Assembly: GCF_965218915.1 (NCBI RefSeq)
Contig: NZ_OZ244708.1
Location: 1,736,001-1,800,000 of the forward strand
Direction of reading: 5' to 3'
Source: Novosphingopyxis sp965218915
GTDB lineage: Bacteria; Pseudomonadota; Alphaproteobacteria; Sphingomonadales; Sphingomonadaceae
Length of the DNA: 64,000 nt
The position numbers and the translations under genes were made by a program. Position 1 is the stretch's first letter. Each line of letters begins with the position of its first letter. This document shows positions 58,383 to 64,000 of the stretch, one piece after another. Below the pieces are notes generated by a model. The model ran no database searches. It was given only the letters and a program-made list of their open reading frames with translations, and was not told the origin of the DNA.

Positions 58383-59732
58383 TCACTTCATCAGCACCAG
58401 TTCCTCGGCCATGCTGGGATGCAGCGCGACGGTGTCGTCGAACGCCTGCTTGGTCAGTCCCGCCTTCACCGCGACCGCCGCGGCCTGCAGGATTTCCGGC
58501 GCTTCCGGGCCGATCATGTGCAGGCCGACGATCTTGCCGTTTTCGCCGTCGCAGATCATCTTATACAGGCCGCGCTCGTTGCGGTTCGCCAGCACATTCT
58601 TCATCGGGCGGAAGTCCGAGGTGTAGACCTTGACCGATCCCAGCGTCTCCTTGGCCTTGCTTTCGGTCATTCCGACGCCCGCGATCGGCGGATGGCTGAA
58701 CACCGCGGCGGGGACATTTTCATAGTCCACCTGATGCGGATCGTCGTTGAACACGGTGTCGGCAAAGGCCTGGCCTTCGCGGATCGCGATCGGGGTCAGC
58801 TGCATGCGGTTGGTGACGTCGCCGATGGCGTAGATGCTGTCGACATCGGTCTTCGACCAGTCGTCGACCACCACCGCGCCTTTGTCGTCCACCGTCACGC
58901 CGGCCTTGTCCAGCCCCAGCCTGCCGGTATTGGGCACGCGCCCGGTGGCGAACATCACGCAATCGACCTCGACATCCTCATGCCCCGTCATCGAGACGCT
59001 GAGGCAGCCGTTTTTCGTTTTCTCGATCCCGCGAAACTCGGCGTGGAATTTGAAATCTATCCCTTTCATCATCGATATCTGCAGCAGCCGGTCGCGAATC
59101 TGGTGATCGTAATTGCGCAAGATCACGTCGGTGCGGTTGATCAGCGTCACCGTCGATCCGAATTCGTTGAAGATGCCGGCGAACTCGTTGGCGATGTAGC
59201 CCGCGCCCGCGATCAATATGCGCTTTGGAACGTCATCCAGATGGAACGCTTCGTTGGAGGTGATGCCGAGCTCATGTCCGGGGCATTGCGGAACGTGCGG
59301 TGTGGCGCCGGTGGCGATCAGAATATATTTGGCGGTGACGGTCTTGCCGCTGGCCAGCTTCACCTCGTGCGGGCCGACGACTTCCGCGCGCTCGTCGATG
59401 ATCTCGGCGCCGTGGTTGGTCAGCGTTTCGCGGTAGACGGAATTGATGCGGTCGACCTCCTCGAACACATTGTCACGCAGCGTGGCCCAGCTGAAATCAC
59501 AGCGGTCGGGCACGTCCCAGCCGAAGCGCTTGGCGTCCTTCAGGTCCTCGGCGAAATGCGCGCCGTAGACGAGCAGTTTCTTGGGCACGCAGCCGCGGAT
59601 GACGCAGGTCCCGCCGACGCGATATTCCTCGGCCACCGCGACTTTTGCGCCATGGCTCGCCGCCACCCGGCTCGCGCGCACCCCGCCCGAGCCCGCGCCG
59701 ATGGTGAAAAGGTCGTAGTCGTATTTGGCCAT
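58383..59732 (-). CDS. gor: glutathione-disulfide reductase
   Basis: A 449-residue pyridine nucleotide-disulfide oxidoreductase. FAD-binding IGAGSGGVRASRVAASHGAK, redox-active GGTCVIRGCVPKKLLVYGA, NADP-type GAGYIANEFAGIF and the C-terminal GLHMIGPEAPEILQAAAVAV and ALHPSMAEELV dimer motif are present. It keeps glutathione reduced with NADPH. It is separated from pgi by the composite palindromic element and reads in the same direction. Confidence 0.94.
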   Translation of the reverse strand: MAKYDYDLFTIGAGSGGVRASRVAASHGAKVAVAEEYRVGGTCVIRGCVPKKLLVYGAHFAEDLKDAKRFGWDVPDRCDFSWATLRDNVFEEVDRINSVYRETLTNHGAEIIDERAEVVGPHEVKLASGKTVTAKYILIATGATPHVPQCPGHELGITSNEAFHLDDVPKRILIAGAGYIANEFAGIFNEFGSTVTLINRTDVILRNYDHQIRDRLLQISMMKGIDFKFHAEFRGIEKTKNGCLSVSMTGHEDVEVDCVMFATGRVPNTGRLGLDKAGVTVDDKGAVVVDDWSKTDVDSIYAIGDVTNRMQLTPIAIREGQAFADTVFNDDPHQVDYENVPAAVFSHPPIAGVGMTESKAKETLGSVKVYTSDFRPMKNVLANRNERGLYKMICDGENGKIVGLHMIGPEAPEILQAAAVAVKAGLTKQAFDDTVALHPSMAEELVLMK

Positions 59733-59799
59733 GGGGCGAGCGTCTTTCGCTGAGAATTGGAAAGCCCCGATATGGGGTGGATGAGAGGGGCCGCAAACA

Positions 59800-60011
59800 T
59801 TAGGGTCAGGCCCATTAAGCTTTCTTCGTCATTCCGGAAGCCGATTTTCCCCAAATGTGTGATTTGGCTGGAAAATCGAGCTATCCGGAATCCAGGGCCT
59901 ACAACGGCATTGCTTGCCGCCCTGGATTCCGGATCGAGCATCGCCAACGGAAAATTGACGTTTTCCGGGCGAAGCTATGTCCGGAATGACGATTGATAGT
60001 CCTGACCCTTA
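59800..60011. repeat. large composite palindromic element with nested hairpins
   Basis: Outer arms AGGGTCAGG (59802-59810) and CCTGACCCT (60001-60009) enclose a second inverted pair, CGTCATTCCGG (59827-59837) and CCGGAATGACG (59981-59991). Inside are further hairpins: CGATTTTCCCCAAAT with ATTTGGCTGGAAAATCG, CCAGGGC with GCCCTGG, and GGAAAA with TTTTCC. It fills the 276-bp gor-pgi gap and its right end overlaps the pgi stop codon. Confidence 0.88.
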
Positions 60012-61514
60012 GGCAGGATCGCCGAGGGCCGCTTCCATCAGCGCCTTGGTCGACGCATCGAAATCGTCCATGCCGCCCTCCTCGATCGACCGCGCCATGT
60101 CCTTGCCCAGCTCCACGCCGAACTGGTCGAACGGATTGATGCCCAGCAGCACTGCGTTCACGAACGTCCGATGCTCGTAAAAGGCCAGCATCGCGCCAAG
60201 GATCGCGGGGGTGACGTCCTCGATCAGCAGCGTTGTCGACGGCCGATCGCCGGGATAGCTGCGCGCCGGATCGTCGGTCCGCTTGCCCGCCATCAGCGCC
60301 GCGCCCTGCGCGAAACAGTTCGCCAGCAGCGCCTCGTGATGGGCATCGTCGAAATCATGGCCGGGCTCCCTGGCGGCGATGAATTCCACCGGCACCAGCA
60401 TGGTGCCCTGGTGGAGCAGCTGGAACACCGCATGCTGCGCATCGGTGCCGACCCCGCCCCAGGTGATCGGCGCGGTCGGATAATCGAGCGCTTCGCCGGT
60501 AGACGTCACCGACTTGCCGTTCGATTCCATCTCCAGCTGCTGAAGATAGCTCGGTAGTAGCCGGAGCCGCTCGTCATAAGCGAATACCGCGCGAGTCTGC
60601 GCGCCGCGGCCTTGCGTGTAATAGAGATCGGCAAAGGCGGCCATCACCGGCGCATTGTCGCGCCAATTGGCATGGGCGAAATGCCGGTCCATCTGCGCGG
60701 CGCCCTCCAGCATCTCCTCATAGGCCGCCCAGCCTAGACCGAGCACGGCGGGAAAGCCGATCGAGCTCCACAGCGAATAGCGGCCGCCGACGCTTTCCGA
60801 AAACGGCAGGATGCGCGTTTCGTCGACGCCCCATTCCAGCGCCTTGTCCGGGTTGGCGGTGAGCGCGACCACGCGGCCATAGGGATCGTCCACCCCGCCG
60901 CCCCGCATCCACTGCATCGCGCTCTCCAGATTGAGCAGCGTTTCGGCGGTCGTGAACGTCTTGGATGCGGCGGCGAGCAGGGTGGTCTTGGGATCGAGAC
61001 CCTGCACCGCCTCGGCCATCGCCGCGCCATCGACATTGGAGACCACGCGCACCGCGATACCGCCGGCATCGCGGTCCAGCGCGTCGATCAGCAGCTTGGG
61101 TCCCAGCGCCGATCCGCCGATGCCGATATGGATGAGCGTCTCGATCTCGCCGAACGCCCCGGCCTCGATCACCTCGACCAGCGCGCGCATGCGTTGATGA
61201 AAGGTCCGCGCCAGTTCGACGGCTTCGGGTGAGCCCGATCCGCGCTCGGCGGTATGTTCGGCGGCGCGGCCCTCGGTCGGGTTGACGATCGCGCCCGACA
61301 GCAATTTCTGACGCATATCGGCCAGCCCCATCGCTTCGGCGCGCGCCTCGAAACCGGCGATGAGCGCCTCGTCCAGATGCGTCTTGGACCAATCGAAACG
61401 GATGCCCGCCTGCTCGATCGTCAGCGCCGCCACGCGCGCTTCGGCACCGCGATCGAACAGCGCTTTCAGGGTCGGACGCTCATCCTCATTCAGAAACTGC
61501 CAATCGCCGTCCAT
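60009..61514 (-). CDS. pgi: glucose-6-phosphate isomerase
   Basis: A 501-residue phosphoglucose isomerase. ETLIHIGIGGSALGPKLLID, SKTFTTAETLLNLESAMQWM, FSESVGGRYSLWSSIGFP and the C-terminal GINPFDQFGVELGKDMARSI are diagnostic. It interconverts glucose-6-phosphate and fructose-6-phosphate. ATG 61514 (MDGDWQFLN) gives the family length; the long open frame upstream is an artefact over the lepB 5' region. It is divergent from lepB. Confidence 0.95.
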   Translation of the reverse strand: MDGDWQFLNEDERPTLKALFDRGAEARVAALTIEQAGIRFDWSKTHLDEALIAGFEARAEAMGLADMRQKLLSGAIVNPTEGRAAEHTAERGSGSPEAVELARTFHQRMRALVEVIEAGAFGEIETLIHIGIGGSALGPKLLIDALDRDAGGIAVRVVSNVDGAAMAEAVQGLDPKTTLLAAASKTFTTAETLLNLESAMQWMRGGGVDDPYGRVVALTANPDKALEWGVDETRILPFSESVGGRYSLWSSIGFPAVLGLGWAAYEEMLEGAAQMDRHFAHANWRDNAPVMAAFADLYYTQGRGAQTRAVFAYDERLRLLPSYLQQLEMESNGKSVTSTGEALDYPTAPITWGGVGTDAQHAVFQLLHQGTMLVPVEFIAAREPGHDFDDAHHEALLANCFAQGAALMAGKRTDDPARSYPGDRPSTTLLIEDVTPAILGAMLAFYEHRTFVNAVLLGINPFDQFGVELGKDMARSIEEGGMDDFDASTKALMEAALGDPA

Positions 61515-61610
61515 TGCCTGTCCTTTTGCCGCGGGCTCCAAAGGCTGGTCTTTAGGCACCCGCGCGCCTATGTGGCCAGACTTGCCCAACAATATTTTCC
61601 GGTCCAACCT

Positions 61611-62507
61611 ATGATCAACAGCGCGCGGGACGATGACGCCGCCGAACCGCGCGATGCGCCGGGATTGCAAAGCCCAGCGGGCGAGCGCGAGAAGCGTTCC
61701 GAATGGTGGGACCTTGCGCTGTACCTGCTCAAGGTGCTGCTGATCATCATGGCGATCCGCAGCTTTGTCGTCGCCCCGTTCAACATCCCGTCGGAATCGA
61801 TGCAGCCGCGACTGCTGGTGGGCGATTATCTGCTCGTCGCCAAATGGCCCTATGGCTATTCGAAATATTCGCTGCCCGGCGATGTTCCGCTGATCCCCGG
61901 CCGCATCTTTGCCCGCCAGCCGGATCGCGGCGATGTGGTGGTGTTCAAGGCGCCGCCGGACAATCGCACCGATTATATCAAGCGCGTGATCGGTCTGCCG
62001 GGCGATACCGTGCGGGTACAAAAGGGCGCGGTTTTCCTCAACGGCAAGGCGCTGCCCAAACAGCGCATCGCGGACCTACTGCTGCCCGTCACGCCGAACA
62101 TGGTTACCGCCGCCGATGTCGCCGGTTCGCCCTATCCATGCTATTCGCCGCAGTTCGACGAGACCATCGATGGCCAGGATTATTGCCGCTATCCGCGCTA
62201 CCGCGAAACCTTGCCGTCGGGCAAAAGCTATGAAATCCTCGACCTCATCCAGGGCGGCATGGGCGACGACACGATGACCTTTACCGTGCCGGAGGGCTCG
62301 CTGTTTCTGATGGGCGACAATCGCGATCGCAGCGCCGACAGCCGCTTTCCGGCGGAAATCGGCGGCGCGATCGGCATCGTGCCGCAATCGGATCTGATCG
62401 GCCGCGCGCTCGTCGGCATTTTCTCGACCGACGGTTCGGCCGAATGGGCGAAACCGTGGACGTGGGTCTCGGCCGCGCGTGGCGAGCGGATCGGCAAGGG
62501 CTTTTGA
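61611..62507 (+). CDS. lepB: signal peptidase I
   Basis: A 298-residue inner-membrane protease. One transmembrane helix (LALYLLKVLLIIMAIRSFVV) precedes the catalytic serine in NIPSESMQPRLLVGDYLLV (Ser63). The catalytic lysine is in DYIKRVIGLPGD, and MGDNRDRSADSRF is the third family box. An insertion with two cysteines (YPCYSPQF ... DGQDYCRYPRYRE) lies between boxes, as is common in alphaproteobacteria. It cleaves signal peptides, such as those of the exported proteins here. It overlaps rnc in TTGA. Confidence 0.95.
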   Translation: MINSARDDDAAEPRDAPGLQSPAGEREKRSEWWDLALYLLKVLLIIMAIRSFVVAPFNIPSESMQPRLLVGDYLLVAKWPYGYSKYSLPGDVPLIPGRIFARQPDRGDVVVFKAPPDNRTDYIKRVIGLPGDTVRVQKGAVFLNGKALPKQRIADLLLPVTPNMVTAADVAGSPYPCYSPQFDETIDGQDYCRYPRYRETLPSGKSYEILDLIQGGMGDDTMTFTVPEGSLFLMGDNRDRSADSRFPAEIGGAIGIVPQSDLIGRALVGIFSTDGSAEWAKPWTWVSAARGERIGKGF

Positions 62508-63166
62508 GCGATCTCTCGGCCTGGCTCGCCGCTACCGGCATCGAAAAGGTCGGCGACCTGCCGCTTTACGAGCGCGCGATGACTCATGGCAGCACCGGCA
62601 GGCCCGATTACCAGCGGCTCGAGTTTCTGGGTGACCGGGTGCTCGGCCTGGCCGTCGCCGAGATGCTCTACGACCAGTTCCCTGACGAGCCCGAAGGTAA
62701 GCTTTCGCATCGCCTCAACGCACTCGTTTCGGGCACGACCTGCGCCGAGGTCGCCCGCTCGCTGGATGCGGGCCCGCTGATCATCCTCGGCAAGCAGGCG
62801 CGCAGCGACGGCGCGGCGGAAAGCGACAACGTCCTCGGCGACGTGATGGAATCGATCATCGGTGCGCTGTTTCTCGATCAGGGCATCGATCCGGCGCGCC
62901 GCTTCGTGGAATCGCTGTGGCGCGACAGGATCATCGCGGCGGCAACGGCCCCGCGCCATCCCAAATCGCTACTGCAGGAATGGGCGGCAAGCAGCGCCAG
63001 GCGCCCACCGGTGTATGAAATCGTGGCAAGAACCGGTCCCGCCCATTCGCGCCTGTTCAAGGTGAGCGTGAGCGTCAAAGGGCTCGATCCCATCACCGCG
63101 ACCGCGCCGAGTAAGCGGGAGGCCGAGACTCGCGCCGCCAAGGCTTTTCTGGAGAAATATCGTTGA
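62504..63166 (+). CDS. rnc: ribonuclease III
   Basis: A 220-residue double-strand-specific endoribonuclease. The catalytic signature RLEFLGDRVLGLAVAEMLY and DVMESIIGALFLDQG carry the metal ligands; a dsRNA-binding domain follows from about residue 150 (PKSLLQEWAASSARRPPVYE ... REAETRAAKAFLEKY). It matures rRNA and cuts structured mRNA. Start is TTG 62504, overlapping the lepB stop codon; the lepB-rnc-era order is standard. Confidence 0.95.
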   Translation: MSDLSAWLAATGIEKVGDLPLYERAMTHGSTGRPDYQRLEFLGDRVLGLAVAEMLYDQFPDEPEGKLSHRLNALVSGTTCAEVARSLDAGPLIILGKQARSDGAAESDNVLGDVMESIIGALFLDQGIDPARRFVESLWRDRIIAAATAPRHPKSLLQEWAASSARRPPVYEIVARTGPAHSRLFKVSVSVKGLDPITATAPSKREAETRAAKAFLEKYR

Positions 63167-64000
63167 CCGAACTAGCCGCCGAAACCCGATGCGGAGTGGC
63201 TGCTTTGCTGGGTGCCCCCAATGCCGGCAAATCGACGCTCACCAACGCGCTGGTCGGCCAGAAGGTGGCGATCACCAGCGCCAAGCCGCAAACCTCGCGC
63301 ACCCGCCTGATCGGCGTCGCGATCGAGGGCAATACGCAACTCCTGCTGGTCGATACGCCGGGCATTTTCGCGCCGCGCCGACGGCTCGACCGCGCGATGG
63401 TTAGCGCCGCCTGGGAGGGCGCGAGCGACGCCGATGTGCTGCTGTTCGTGGTCGATTCCAAGGCGGGCGCGGGCCCCAAGCTCGACTCGCTGATCGAAAA
63501 CCTGAACCAGCGTCCGGGCCGCAAATGGCTGGTGATGAACAAGGTCGATATCGCGGCCAAGGACAAGCTGCTGGTGCTCACCGAAAAGCTGAACGGCGCG
63601 GTGATGTTCGAGCATACATGGTTCGTCAGCGCCGAGACCGGCGACGGCCTGCCCGAGCTCAAGACCGCCATCGCGGACGCCATGCCCGAAGGCCCCTGGC
63701 ATTTCCCGGAGGACCAGGTGTCCGACGTATCACAGCGCCTGCTCGCCACCGAGATCACCCGCGAACAGATCTATCGCCAGCTCCACGCCGAACTCCCCTA
63801 TGCTAGCGCGGTCGACAGCGAACAATATATCGAACGGCCCGACGGCTCGTTGGAGATTCACCAGCAAATCTTGGTCGCGCGTGACAGCCAGAAAGCGATC
63901 GTGCTGGGCAAGAAGGGCGCACGCATCAAGGCGATCGGCGAGGCCTCCCGCAAGGAACTAAGCGCATTGCTCGGCGTGCCGGTGCATCTCTACCTGCACG
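63163..64000 (+). CDS. era: GTPase Era (3' end outside the window)
   Basis: Open from TTG 63163 to the window end: 279 codons without stop. G1 is LLGAPNAGKSTLTNALVGQK, the effector TSAKPQTSRTR follows, G3 is LVDTPGIFAPRRRLDR and G4 is MNKVD. The KH domain begins near residue 205 (IHQQILVARDSQKAIVLGKK, then GARIKAIGEASRKEL). Era assists maturation of the 30S subunit and 16S rRNA. The start overlaps the rnc stop in TTGA; no ATG occurs before the G1 motif. Confidence 0.93.
   Translation, partial: MTELAAETRCGVAALLGAPNAGKSTLTNALVGQKVAITSAKPQTSRTRLIGVAIEGNTQLLLVDTPGIFAPRRRLDRAMVSAAWEGASDADVLLFVVDSKAGAGPKLDSLIENLNQRPGRKWLVMNKVDIAAKDKLLVLTEKLNGAVMFEHTWFVSAETGDGLPELKTAIADAMPEGPWHFPEDQVSDVSQRLLATEITREQIYRQLHAELPYASAVDSEQYIERPDGSLEIHQQILVARDSQKAIVLGKKGARIKAIGEASRKELSALLGVPVHLYLH

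Noticed and set aside
61515..62021. Extension of pgi to a 670-codon frame
   Set aside because: The extra part is antisense to lepB, and the family start is at 61514.

Overview
The window is chromosomal DNA from a high-GC alphaproteobacterium, most probably of the order Sphingomonadales. The reasons are the fused ispDF, the dusB-ntrY-ntrX-hfq-hflX-mazG order, an Hfq with two Sm domains, a phaR-type PHA regulator, a large TonB-dependent receptor, and many intergenic palindromes of the kinds typical of sphingomonads (TTCGACAAGCTCAGG, GTCATCCCGG...CCGGAATGAC). No prophage, CRISPR array, rRNA operon or complete insertion sequence was seen; almost everything is core metabolism and information processing, interrupted by small accessory islands.

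Layout. 1-3000: the end of an ettA-like ABC-F gene, then a repeat-rich accessory patch with four palindromic elements, an intact GIY-YIG gene and a decayed second copy, a Uma2-type nuclease, acylphosphatase and a TGTGAAGC repeat cluster. 3005-9070: NYN-LOTUS protein, putP, carbonic anhydrase, lipA-ratA, pncC, ispDF. 9186-16634: dusB, ntrYX (ntrBC not present between them), tandem-Sm hfq, hflX, mazG. 16656-23840: a long leftward operon of overlapping genes (mltB, an rlpA scar, dacA, tmk, holB, metG, tatD, MBL hydrolase, small membrane protein). 23994: tRNA-Ser(UGA).

24223-30118 is the most unusual block: a CHASE2-EAL c-di-GMP phosphodiesterase candidate, a secreted FecR-domain protein ending in fifteen copies of a 13-residue Lys/Asp repeat, and divergently a TpsB/FhaC-type outer-membrane transporter with no obvious TpsA partner. 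30344-36021: DUF1206 protein, a sulfotransferase-like gene, an aminotransferase gene broken by a deletion, and the pdhC-yciA-lpdA group. 36164-44732: universal stress protein, peroxiredoxin, RNase R, PhaR, TonB-dependent receptor and a Sel1/2-oxoglutarate oxygenase. 44790-47470: alr and an MFS transporter.

47612-58220 is largely a propionyl-CoA to succinyl-CoA module: pccA, bioB (cofactor for the carboxylase), a heme-dependent N-demethylase-like gene, methylmalonyl-CoA mutase, an enoyl-CoA hydratase, methylmalonyl-CoA epimerase and pccB. Inside it sits a small self-contained cassette of two short genes with its own promoter and a perfect 13-bp palindrome, next to a truncated duplicate of the epimerase 5' end. 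58383-64000: glutathione reductase, a composite palindromic element, pgi, and the lepB-rnc-era operon, with era running off the end of the window.
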